DNA of 64,000 bases from Streptomyces sp. NBC_01197 (lineage in GTDB: Bacteria > Actinomycetota > Actinomycetes > Streptomycetales > Streptomycetaceae): contig NZ_CP108569.1 in the NCBI RefSeq assembly GCF_036010505.1, positions 4,382,001 to 4,446,000 on the forward strand. The letters are read 5' to 3'. Both the position numbers and the translations under genes were made by a program. Positions 52,548-59,944 of this stretch are shown here, one piece after another (within the stretch, counting starts at the first letter, position 1; each line of letters opens with the position of its first letter). Under the pieces are notes generated by a model that saw only the letters and a list, made by a program, of their open reading frames with translations, was not told where the DNA came from and did not search any database.

Positions 52548-53195
52548 TTACTTTGTCGGCTTCTTACCCGTAATGCCCATATGGACCAAGAGGGCGAGGT
52601 TCGGGCGGAGTTCAGCCTGTTTGACGCCCCAGGTCTGGAACCCCTTCTGGTGCGCGGCCACCGCGGCCAGCATGGCGACCAGGGAGCCGGCCATCGCCGC
52701 CGGGCTGACGTCCTTGTCGACCCTGCCCTTCCCCTGTAGCTCCTTGACCGACTCGGTCAGGGAGTTGGTGACGGAGGTCAGGATCTTCATTCGGATCTTG
52801 TAGAACCGCTTGTCCCCCTCCGCCGCGCCGAGGTCGACGACGCGGAGGATCGCGTCGTGTCGGCGCCAGAAGTCGAGGAATCCCTCGACGAGTTCTTCGG
52901 CCGTCTGCCAGCCGGCCTTGCCGGTCCAGGGGCGTCCGGAGACCAACTCGGTGAGCCCCGCACCCTCCTTGGCCATTTCCTCGGCGATTTCGAGGACCGC
53001 GCCCTCGACGTCCGGGAAGTACTGATAGAAGGTCGCGGGCGAAGTCCCCGCCTTCCGGGCCACGTCGATGACCTTGACGTCCCGGTACGGCGAGGAGCTG
53101 AGCATCTCGCTGAGGCAGTCGAGCAGCTTCTGCCGCGTCGCCTGGCCTCGCCGACCGGCCACGCGGCCGTCGACGGTGCGTACTTGTCCTGTCAT
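52548..53195 (-). CDS. TetR-family transcriptional regulator
   Basis: A 215-residue repressor. The HTH is at residues 18-65 (GQATRQKLLDCLSEML, DVARKAGTSPATFYQYFPDV). The C-terminal ligand domain is helical (EELVEGFLDFWRRHDAILRVV). It is the only TetR gene in the window and lies inside the catabolic block, so it is the best candidate to bind the CTGAC-N5-GTCAG sites, with an acyl-CoA as probable ligand (inference). A degenerate copy of the site covers its own start codon, which would allow autoregulation. Confidence 0.92.
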   Translation of the reverse strand: MTGQVRTVDGRVAGRRGQATRQKLLDCLSEMLSSSPYRDVKVIDVARKAGTSPATFYQYFPDVEGAVLEIAEEMAKEGAGLTELVSGRPWTGKAGWQTAEELVEGFLDFWRRHDAILRVVDLGAAEGDKRFYKIRMKILTSVTNSLTESVKELQGKGRVDKDVSPAAMAGSLVAMLAAVAAHQKGFQTWGVKQAELRPNLALLVHMGITGKKPTK

Positions 53196-53203
53196 GCCGT
53201 CAG
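53189..53203. promoter_or_regulatory. Possible autoregulatory site CTGTCATGCCGTCAG
   Basis: Nine of ten fixed bases match CTGAC-N5-GTCAG, overlapping the TetR start codon (53193-53195). A single such match could occur by chance; its position makes it worth noting. Confidence 0.4.
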
Positions 53204-53310
53204 CTTACCGAGGGGTGATCGGAGCGCGATTCGGCCGACTGCAAATGGGGTTCGGGCTGGTAATGGAGGGCCCGTCGGCAGCGGCAGGGGCTGGGGAAGG
53301 ATTGATATTG

Positions 53311-53344
53311 TTATCAACAGGCTGTGGATAACTTCCGTGGACAA
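53311..53344. promoter_or_regulatory. Cluster of three DnaA-box-like 9-mers
   Basis: TTATCAACA (53311-53319, one mismatch) is followed by TGTGGATAA (53323-53331, the exact complement of TTATCCACA) and CGTGGACAA (53336-53344, one mismatch to TTGTCCACA). They lie in 34 bases, next to an AT-rich stretch (attgatattgttatcaac), in the 466-base gap between the TetR and kinase genes. Confidence 0.5.
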
Positions 53345-53380
53345 CTCATCCAAACAACTTCTGGCCGTGACGGGCACCAC

Positions 53381-53465
53381 ATTCAGCCCGGTGCGCCGCC
53401 ATATTCAGTCCGTGCGGCGCCATGTCCAGCCCTCTGCGTGCCATATACCAGCCCTGTCCGGGCGC
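53381..53465. repeat. Imperfect 21-22 bp tandem repeats, four copies
   Basis: Units start at 53381, 53403, 53424 and 53445. They share the pattern [A/G]T-x-CAG-x-CCG-x-GCG-x-CGCCAT (last copy degenerate). They follow the DnaA-box cluster and precede the kinase gene. On the minus strand they encode a heptad-like MA-x-HG-L-[N/D] pattern, but no good start codon supports a protein. Confidence 0.65.
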
Positions 53466-53661
53466 CCTATCAGATCCCGTGTGGGTGTCATGTCCGGATC
53501 GCGGTGAGACACCCCGATCCGCCCCCGGGTTCGCAACGAGCACGTCAGCCAGGAACAATCAGGGTGCGCACCGCCGGGTGGTGCCCAGTGGTGAGACCCT
53601 GAACTCAGCTGTATTTCGCGGACCCCCTTCCCCGGGGCCCGTACGGGGAGGTGGCAGGCGC

Positions 53662-56064
53662 GTGGTGGAGCAGCTGACGCAGCACGATCCGAGGCGGATC
53701 GGCCCGTTCGAGGTGCTCGGGCGGCTCGGGGCCGGCGGTATGGGGCTTGTCTATCTGGCGCGCTCGGCCTCGGGCCGGCGCGTGGCGATCAAGACCGTAC
53801 GGACCGAACTCGCCGAGGACCAGCTGTTCCGTGTCCGCTTCTCCCGCGAGGTGGAGGCCGCCCGGGCCGTCAGCGGTTTCTACACGGCCGCCGTGGTCGA
53901 TGCCGACGCCCGTGCCGCCGTGCCGTGGCTGGCCACCGCGTACGTACCCGCGCCGTCTCTCGAAGAAATAGTGAATGAGTGCGGGCCGATGCCGGCCCAG
54001 GCGGTGCGCTGGCTGGCCGCCGGGATCGCCGAGGCCCTGCAGTCGATCCACGGCGCCGGACTGGTCCACCGGGACCTCAAGCCGTCCAATGTGCTGGTGG
54101 TGGAGGACGGGCCGCGCGTCATCGACTTCGGTATCGCGTCCGGCGTCTCCAACACCCGGCTGACCATGACGAACGTCGCCGTGGGCACCCCCGCATACAT
54201 GTCACCCGAACAGGCCAAGGACTCGCGCAACGTGAAGGGCGCGAGCGATGTGTTCTCGCTCGGATCGACGCTGGTGTTCGCGGCCACCGGCCATCCGCCG
54301 TTCCACGGGGCGAACCCGGTCGAGACGGTGTTCATGCTGCTGCGCGAGGGCCCCAACCTGACGGGGCTGCCCGATGAACTGCGGCCGCTGATCGACGCGT
54401 GTATGCAGCAGGAGTTCACCCAGCGGCCCAGTCCGGAGGACCTCCAGGCGCAGCTGGCGCCGCATCTCTTCGCGTCGGGCGGCGACGACAGCGGCACCGC
54501 TTCCGCCTGGCTGCCGGCCAGGGCCACCGCGATGATCGAGACCCGGCGCGGCGGCCGTCCGCCCGCGGTGCCGAGGCCCGCGCACCCCTCGCCGCCGCCG
54601 AGACCGGCGTACGAACCGCCGCAGCCGCCGCCCCAGCAGCCCCGGGCCCAGCCGCAGCCCGGCCACCAGCAGGCGCAGCAGGCCCCCGCGCAGCAGAGCC
54701 GGGCTCAGCCGCATCCCCAGCCCCAGCCGCAGTCCGGGTGGCGGGACGGGGCCGTGCGGCTGCCCGGCTCACAGGTGCCGATCGGTCCCGGGCCGCGAGT
54801 GGCGGAGGCCCGCGCGCACGCCGTCGCGTCCGCCGGGCCCGCGACAGGCTGGGTGCGTGCCCCGGGAGGCCGGCAAGCGGCGGAGGCGGCGCCCCCGACG
54901 GCCGCACCGCCCCCGCCCCGGGCCCCCGATGAGGGCGTCCGCTGGCGCCCGTGGCGTTTCCGTATGTCGAACGACGTCTGGGGGACCCCGGCCGTCGACG
55001 GCGATCTGCTGTACGTCACCTCGTTCGAGGTGCACGCCCTCGATGTGGGCAGCGGGCGGCGCCAGTTCAAGACCAAGGACGTGGCGTGGGCGATGGCCGT
55101 CTCGGGCGGCCGGATCCACGCGTCCGACGGGCCGACGCTGTACGCGCTGGACGGCACCGACGGCACCGACCGGTGGCGGCTGTCCACGGATGCGTGGGTG
55201 TACTCGCTCCAGGCCGAGCGCGGCACGGTCGTCACCGGCACCCGGGGCGGCGGCGTCCAGGCGTGGGAGGCGTCCAACGGTGAGAAGCTGTGGGAGCTGA
55301 GAGGCGCCCAGACGGATTTCGAGACGCCGGAGTCCGGGCCCGCGATCCACGGGGACACGGTGTACGTCTGGAAGGACGGCCGCCTCTTCGCGCTCGATCC
55401 CCGTACCGGAGTTGAGCGCTGGTCGTACCCGGTGGGCGACGCGGCCGCGTGCGGGGGAGTACCCATCCGGGTGACGTCGGCCGAAGACGGCTGCGTGTAC
55501 ATCGCGGCCGGGACCCGGGTCCTGTCGGTCGACCGCTCGTCCGGCCTGGTCCGCTGGCACTTCGAGGCCCCCGCGGTCTTCCTGTCGGCCCCGGCCTTCG
55601 CGCCCGGGCCCGCGGTGGCCGGGGGAGGCGTGTACCTCGCCGACTACCTCGGCACGGTGTACGCCATCGACTCCGCGACCGGTAAGGACCGCTGGCGCAT
55701 CGCCACCGAGTCCCGGCAGTCACTCCACCCGCTCCTCGTCGCACAGGGCAACATCCATGTGGGCAGTGGGAGCGCGCTCTACACGCTGGACGCGGTGACG
55801 GGCACCCCCAAGTGGCGCTTCGCCGCGGGCGGCGAGGTGGTCGGAGCGCCGGTGGTGGCGGACGGCAGAATCCATTTCGGCTCGGCGGACCACTGCCTCT
55901 ACACACTGGACGCGGTCGGCGGCCAGCTCCGCTGGAAGCTGGCCACGGGCGGCGAGATCACCGGATCCCCGGTGGTCCGCGCGGGAGTCGTCTACGCGTG
56001 CAGCAAGGACCGTTGCGTGTACGCCCTGGACGCGATCAAGGGGACGGGCACAGGCCGGAATTAA
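53662..56064 (+). CDS. Ser/Thr protein kinase with PQQ-type beta-propeller repeats
   Basis: An 800-residue protein. The kinase domain (about 14-270) has the P-loop GRLGAGGMGLVYLA, the lysine in VAIKTVR, the catalytic loop VHRDLKPSNV, DFG in VIDFGIA, and GTPAYMSPEQ. A proline/glutamine-rich linker (about 290-430) has no clear transmembrane helix. The C-terminal 370 residues form PQQ/Trp-type repeats (for example VYAIDSATGKDRWRIATES, LYTLDAVTGTPKWRF), a probable sensor propeller. It seems cytoplasmic. GTG 53662 with GGGGAGG upstream is chosen; the earlier open frame covers repeats. Confidence 0.92.
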   Translation: MVEQLTQHDPRRIGPFEVLGRLGAGGMGLVYLARSASGRRVAIKTVRTELAEDQLFRVRFSREVEAARAVSGFYTAAVVDADARAAVPWLATAYVPAPSLEEIVNECGPMPAQAVRWLAAGIAEALQSIHGAGLVHRDLKPSNVLVVEDGPRVIDFGIASGVSNTRLTMTNVAVGTPAYMSPEQAKDSRNVKGASDVFSLGSTLVFAATGHPPFHGANPVETVFMLLREGPNLTGLPDELRPLIDACMQQEFTQRPSPEDLQAQLAPHLFASGGDDSGTASAWLPARATAMIETRRGGRPPAVPRPAHPSPPPRPAYEPPQPPPQQPRAQPQPGHQQAQQAPAQQSRAQPHPQPQPQSGWRDGAVRLPGSQVPIGPGPRVAEARAHAVASAGPATGWVRAPGGRQAAEAAPPTAAPPPPRAPDEGVRWRPWRFRMSNDVWGTPAVDGDLLYVTSFEVHALDVGSGRRQFKTKDVAWAMAVSGGRIHASDGPTLYALDGTDGTDRWRLSTDAWVYSLQAERGTVVTGTRGGGVQAWEASNGEKLWELRGAQTDFETPESGPAIHGDTVYVWKDGRLFALDPRTGVERWSYPVGDAAACGGVPIRVTSAEDGCVYIAAGTRVLSVDRSSGLVRWHFEAPAVFLSAPAFAPGPAVAGGGVYLADYLGTVYAIDSATGKDRWRIATESRQSLHPLLVAQGNIHVGSGSALYTLDAVTGTPKWRFAAGGEVVGAPVVADGRIHFGSADHCLYTLDAVGGQLRWKLATGGEITGSPVVRAGVVYACSKDRCVYALDAIKGTGTGRN

Positions 56065-56101
56065 GTCCTCCTGGGGGCCCTCCCAGCGGTAGCTGGAGGA
56101 C
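56065..56101 (+). terminator. Hairpin after the kinase gene
   Basis: GTCCTCC at 56065-56071 pairs with GGAGGAC at 56095-56101, with an inner CCAGC-GGTA-GCTGG stem. It directly follows the kinase stop and faces the convergent membrane-protein gene. Confidence 0.45.
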
Positions 56102-56118
56102 CGGGGGTCCGAAGGGGG

Positions 56119-56835
56119 TCACTCCCCGGACGGCCGAGCCCTCGTGGCCCCACTATCCCGCTCCCCCGGCTCCTCAGGAGCCGTAAGGTCCGCAGGCAGG
56201 TCAGCCGAGCTGAAGGACAACGTGTCGTGCTCGGCCCCCGGCTCGTACGGCTGGTCGATCGGCTGCCCCACCGGCCGGCCCACCTGCTGCCCCATCGGCC
56301 GGTCCACCTCAGTCGGCTCGTACGCCGACGCGGCCGGATAAGCCCCCGTACCCCACGCCTCGGGCCCAGGCCCAGGCCCGGGCACCGGCTCGGGCTGAGG
56401 CGCAGGCGCAACCGCCCGTACCCGCCGCCCCCGCATCAGCCCCGCCCCCAGGAGCATCAGCACCCCGCCGATCAGCGCGTACCCGACACCGAGCCCCAGC
56501 CCGCTGCCGTTGGAGCTGAGCACCAGGCTGTGCTGCGCGATGCCGACGCGGACCATCCACAGCACGGTGAAGCCGATGGTGACCAGGCCCGCCAGCGTCA
56601 CCAGCAGGCGTGAGCGCAGCAGAATACCGATCACGGTGATCAGCGCCGCGAAGGCGAGCGGGATCAGGACGGAACCGCCCGCGTCGCCGGGCTTGGTCGC
56701 CGTGATGCCGTTGAACAGGTCCTGGATGCGGTACTCGCTGCCGTGGCGGCCGTCGTACCAGTTACGGAAGGGGCTGTATACGGCGGCCGCCGCTCCGACG
56801 AGAGCGACGAGGGAGCCAAGGACAGTGCGGATCAT
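56119..56835 (-). CDS. Membrane protein with proline-rich tail
   Basis: A 238-residue protein of unknown function. It has four hydrophobic segments: residues 2-22, 55-72, 78-97 and 113-133. The soluble tail after residue 140 is rich in P, G, E and Q (PQPEPVPGPGPGPEAWG). No catalytic motif is seen. It is convergent with the kinase gene. Confidence 0.8.
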   Translation of the reverse strand: MIRTVLGSLVALVGAAAAVYSPFRNWYDGRHGSEYRIQDLFNGITATKPGDAGGSVLIPLAFAALITVIGILLRSRLLVTLAGLVTIGFTVLWMVRVGIAQHSLVLSSNGSGLGLGVGYALIGGVLMLLGAGLMRGRRVRAVAPAPQPEPVPGPGPGPEAWGTGAYPAASAYEPTEVDRPMGQQVGRPVGQPIDQPYEPGAEHDTLSFSSADLPADLTAPEEPGERDSGATRARPSGE

Positions 56836-56945
56836 CTTCGGTCTCCTCCACCGGATCTCGATTTCGACGCTACGCCGGGGGCGCGACGCCTGCCACCACA
56901 GCGCGGCGCCTCCTGTTACGGTGTCGGCCGAATGGGGGAGATGAC

Positions 56946-57449
56946 ATGATCATGCGACGTTTGAGGTTCAGTGCCGTCCTGGTGGGAGTGGTCCTCGCGC
57001 TGACGGGCTTCTCGCGGCACAGCAGCCACAGCCACAGCCACAGTTCCAGCGGTGGCGGCTGTTCTAGCAGCAAGAGCCACAGCAGCTCCACCACGAGCCA
57101 CCACCACTACTACAACGACCGCACCAATGGTTCGACGACCGGCTCCACGAGCGGTTCGAGCAGCGGCACGGCCGCGCCCGCGCCCTCCGCCACCGGCACC
57201 GTGGTGACCTGCGCGAAGAAAGGCAATCCGGTTGCGACCGTACGGGTGTCGGCCAGGGCGGCGAGCGGGCGGCACAGCTACCGCGTCCACATGAGCTTCC
57301 TGGGCGAGGGCGGCACCATCGTCGACACGGGGGCGGCCGTCGTGGAGTTGTACGGAAACTCCAGCGCGACGGTGAGGGTGCCGATGTCGGTCTCGTCGGA
57401 GGACTCGGTCACGACGTGCCGAGTCGACTCGGTGCTCTCCCAGTACTGA
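56946..57449 (+). CDS. Secreted Ser/His-rich small protein
   Basis: A 167-residue exported protein. The N-terminus MIMRRLRFSAVLVGVVLALTG is a signal-like helix. Residues 23-75 are dominated by serine and histidine (SRHSSHSHSHSSSGGG, KSHSSSTTSHHHYY), then glycine/serine/threonine. The C-terminal 80 residues are a compact domain with two cysteines (VVTCAKKG and TTCRVDS) that could form a disulfide. The histidine cluster could bind metal. GGGGGAG precedes ATG 56946. Function unknown. Confidence 0.8.
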   Translation: MIMRRLRFSAVLVGVVLALTGFSRHSSHSHSHSSSGGGCSSSKSHSSSTTSHHHYYNDRTNGSTTGSTSGSSSGTAAPAPSATGTVVTCAKKGNPVATVRVSARAASGRHSYRVHMSFLGEGGTIVDTGAAVVELYGNSSATVRVPMSVSSEDSVTTCRVDSVLSQY

Positions 57450-57479
57450 CGGGCAGCCCGCACCAGCTACCGCCACCCG

Positions 57480-58256
57480 CTACCGCACCCGGAACCCACC
57501 ACCGCCCTTCCTTGCGCCGAACAGCGCCGACTGCCGGTCCGGCGGCAGGTTGCCGAGCGCCACCAGATGGGGGGCCTGCGCCAGAGCCTGCACGCGGGCC
57601 CCCTCCTTCGCGGCCCACACCGCCCGTACCGTCCCCTGCACCGCGTCCGTCGGATACGAGGCGATGGTCTCGGCACAGCCGACCGCGGCGGCCAGCTCGT
57701 CGCCGGGCGGCGTCACCTCGCTGACGAACCCGGTCTCGTACGCCCGCTGCGCCGAGATCCGCTCGGCCGTCCCCATCAGCGCCATCCGCGCGACCTCGCC
57801 GAACGGCATCCGCTGCGCGAGGTAGATGGTCTCGTAGGCGCTGACCATGCCGTACGACGTGTGCGGGTCGAAGAAGGTGGCGTCATCGGCCGCGATCACG
57901 AACTCCGCCTCACCCAGCAGGTAGAACGCGCCGCCGCACGCCATCCCGCGCACCGCCGCGATCACCGGTTTCCAGAGGTCGTTGGCCTTCGGGCCGATCG
58001 CGATCAGCGGGTCGTCGACGGAGTACGGGGACGCCGGCTGCGGCACCTCGGCCGAGCGGTCGATTCCGGTGCAGAAGGCCCGGGTCCCGGCGCCGGTGAC
58101 GACGACCGCCCGTACCGAGGTATCGAAGCGGAAATCCCTCCACAGGGCGGACAGTTCACCCGCCGTCTCCAGGTCGACGGCGTTCAGCCGGTCCGGCCGG
58201 TCGAGCGTGACGACCGCGACGCCCGTCTGCTGGTTCCTCTCGACGCGCAGGCTCAT
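57480..58256 (-). CDS. Enoyl-CoA hydratase/isomerase
   Basis: A 258-residue crotonase-fold enzyme: TLDRPDRLNAVDLETAGEL (residue 17), GTRAFCTGIDRSAEV (oxyanion hole, near 58) and VRGMACGGAFYLLGEAEFVI near 104. It lies downstream of and overlaps (4 bases) the DUF35 gene, in a thiolase/DUF35/hydratase operon of the kind found in steroid side-chain degradation. The exact substrate is not known. Confidence 0.92.
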   Translation of the reverse strand: MSLRVERNQQTGVAVVTLDRPDRLNAVDLETAGELSALWRDFRFDTSVRAVVVTGAGTRAFCTGIDRSAEVPQPASPYSVDDPLIAIGPKANDLWKPVIAAVRGMACGGAFYLLGEAEFVIAADDATFFDPHTSYGMVSAYETIYLAQRMPFGEVARMALMGTAERISAQRAYETGFVSEVTPPGDELAAAVGCAETIASYPTDAVQGTVRAVWAAKEGARVQALAQAPHLVALGNLPPDRQSALFGARKGGGGFRVR

Positions 58257-58678
58257 GGCCGCTCCAGCAGCCAGCGCGGCAGGGTCATCCCGTCGGCCTC
58301 GGTGAAAGCGACCTGCACCCGGGCGCCGATACGCAGCCGCTCGGGGGCCACCGAGTTCAGTGGTGCGTCCGGCGCGGCGACCACGTTACCGACGAGCCGG
58401 ATGTGCGGGGCGTCGGCCAGCTCCACCACGACCGTGTTGTAGGGGGCCTGCGCCGCGTAGTCGGGCAGCAGCGGCGGGTGCGGGAAGACGTACGACCAGA
58501 TGCGCCCGCGCCCGGACATCAGCTGCCACTCGCTGTCGAAGGACTGGCACTGCGGGCAGCAGGGCCGGGGCGGAAAGCGCAGCGTGGCGCACTCCGCGCA
58601 GGACTGGACGCGCAGTTCGTGCCGGGCGGCGTACTCCCAGAAGGGTGCGCCGTCCTCGTCGGTGACCGGCTGGAGCAT
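58253..58678 (-). CDS. DUF35 zinc-ribbon/OB-fold protein
   Basis: A 141-residue protein with a zinc ribbon (CAECATLRFPPRPCCPQC, residues 28-45) and OB-fold (GRGRIWSYVFPHPPLLPDYA, QAPYNTVVVELADAPHIRL). It lies between an Ltp-like thiolase (6 bases upstream) and a hydratase (4-base overlap). In Ltp2-ChsH2-type enzymes the DUF35 subunit presents acyl-CoA to the Ltp aldolase, so this is probably the partner of the thiolase at 58685. Confidence 0.92.
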   Translation of the reverse strand: MLQPVTDEDGAPFWEYAARHELRVQSCAECATLRFPPRPCCPQCQSFDSEWQLMSGRGRIWSYVFPHPPLLPDYAAQAPYNTVVVELADAPHIRLVGNVVAAPDAPLNSVAPERLRIGARVQVAFTEADGMTLPRWLLERP

Positions 58679-58684
58679 CGGGAC

Positions 58685-59839
58685 TCAACTCCTCAGCAGG
58701 ATCGCGGATGTGGGGACGCACTCGCCCGCCGTGACCAGGCAGGTACTGGCGTCCGGCACCTGGGCGGTGGAGGTGCCGCGCAGCTGTTTGACGCCTTCGG
58801 TGATGAGGTTGAAGCCGTGCACGTACGCCTCGCTGAGCCCGCCGCCGCCCGTGTTGAGCGGCAGCCTGCCGCCGATCTCCAGCGCGCCGCCCTCGGTGAA
58901 CCCGGCGCCCTCGCCGCGTCCACAGAAGCCGTACCCCTCAAGGGAGAGCGGGACGAGCGGGGTGAAGGCGTCGTAGATCTGCGCCACGTCGACGTCGTCG
59001 GGGCCGAAGTCGGAGTGCTTCCAGAGATGCCGGGCCGCGGTCCAGGAGGGCCCGGTCAGTGGTTCGTCGTTCCAGTAGTTGACCATGCCGTGGTGCTGGG
59101 CGGGCAGGCCCTGGGCTGCCGAGTGCACGTACACGGGCTTGCGCCGGCAGTCGCGGGCGCGGTCGGCGGAGACGATGACGCAGGCCAGCGCGCCGTCCGT
59201 CTCCAGGCAGTTGTCGAAGAGGCAGAGCGGTTCGCTGATCCACCGCGAGGTCATATACATGTCGCGGGTCAGCGGGCGGTCGTACATGATCGCGGCCGGG
59301 TTCTGGTTGGCGCGGTTGCGGCAGGCGAGCGCGACGTTGAAGAGGTGGTCGCGGGTGGCGCCGTACTCGTGCATGTACCGCCGGGTCAGGATGCCGATCT
59401 CGTCGGCGGGCCGCAGCAGGCCGAAGGGGCGGGTCCACTGGGCGGGGGCGGGCAGTTGGATAGCCGTGTTCTTCCAGGGGCGCGGGCCGCTGCCGCGTTT
59501 GCGGGCGCGCCAGGCGACGCCGACGTTGGCCTGTCCGGTCGCGACGGCCGCCGCGAGGTGCGCGACGGTCGCGCAGGAGCCGCCGCCTCCATAGCCGACC
59601 TTCGAGAAGAAGGTCACGTCTCCGGCCCCGACGGCCTTGGCGACGTCGACCTCGTCGGTGTCCTCCATCGTGTACGAGGAGAACGCGTCCACCTCGGACG
59701 GTGCGATCCCGGCGTCGTCCAGAGCGGCGAGGATCGCGCGACAGGCCAGCGCCTTCTCGGATTCGGGGAGTTGCTTGGCGAACGTGGTCTGGCCTATCCC
59801 GACTATCGCCGTTGCGTCTTTGAGCGTCGCCACTGCCAT
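58685..59839 (-). CDS. Ltp-like thiolase-fold protein, probable retro-aldolase subunit
   Basis: A 384-residue protein of the thiolase fold. AIVGIGQTTFAKQLPESEKA begins it; the usual thiolase cysteine region reads VGYGGGGSCATVAHLAAAVA. C-terminal QIYDAFTPLVPLSLEGYGFC and GGGGLSEAYVHGFN have a tyrosine where thiolases have the HP motif. Tyrosines at these positions are catalytic in Ltp2-type steroid aldolases (family knowledge). GGAGG before ATG 59839 sets the start, although an upstream ATG (59860) exists. It is the first gene of a three-gene operon, divergent from the FadD3-like gene. Confidence 0.92.
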   Translation of the reverse strand: MAVATLKDATAIVGIGQTTFAKQLPESEKALACRAILAALDDAGIAPSEVDAFSSYTMEDTDEVDVAKAVGAGDVTFFSKVGYGGGGSCATVAHLAAAVATGQANVGVAWRARKRGSGPRPWKNTAIQLPAPAQWTRPFGLLRPADEIGILTRRYMHEYGATRDHLFNVALACRNRANQNPAAIMYDRPLTRDMYMTSRWISEPLCLFDNCLETDGALACVIVSADRARDCRRKPVYVHSAAQGLPAQHHGMVNYWNDEPLTGPSWTAARHLWKHSDFGPDDVDVAQIYDAFTPLVPLSLEGYGFCGRGEGAGFTEGGALEIGGRLPLNTGGGGLSEAYVHGFNLITEGVKQLRGTSTAQVPDASTCLVTAGECVPTSAILLRS

Positions 59840-59892
59840 CGCCACCTCCGGGGACGTCATGACTGCTGACAGCGGGGAAGGCTACCGCTAAT

Positions 59893-59907
59893 CTGACGGT
59901 TAGTCAG
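59893..59907. promoter_or_regulatory. Palindromic operator CTGACGGTTAGTCAG
   Basis: Exact CTGAC-N5-GTCAG palindrome between the divergent Ltp/DUF35/hydratase operon and the FadD3-like ligase, 37 bases before the ligase start. Confidence 0.8.
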
Positions 59908-59944
59908 CTACGGACGGTCGGCTACTGGTCGCGGGAGGCAGACG

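Noticed and set aside
53346..53558. Minus-strand frame with a heptad-like repeat across the 21-bp repeats
   Set aside because: It needs a TTG start without a ribosome-binding site; the protein pattern is a by-product of the DNA repeat.
57446..57460. CTGACGGGCAGCCCG as another operator
   Set aside because: Only the left arm matches; no GTCAG arm, and it lies at the 3' end of a gene rather than at a promoter.
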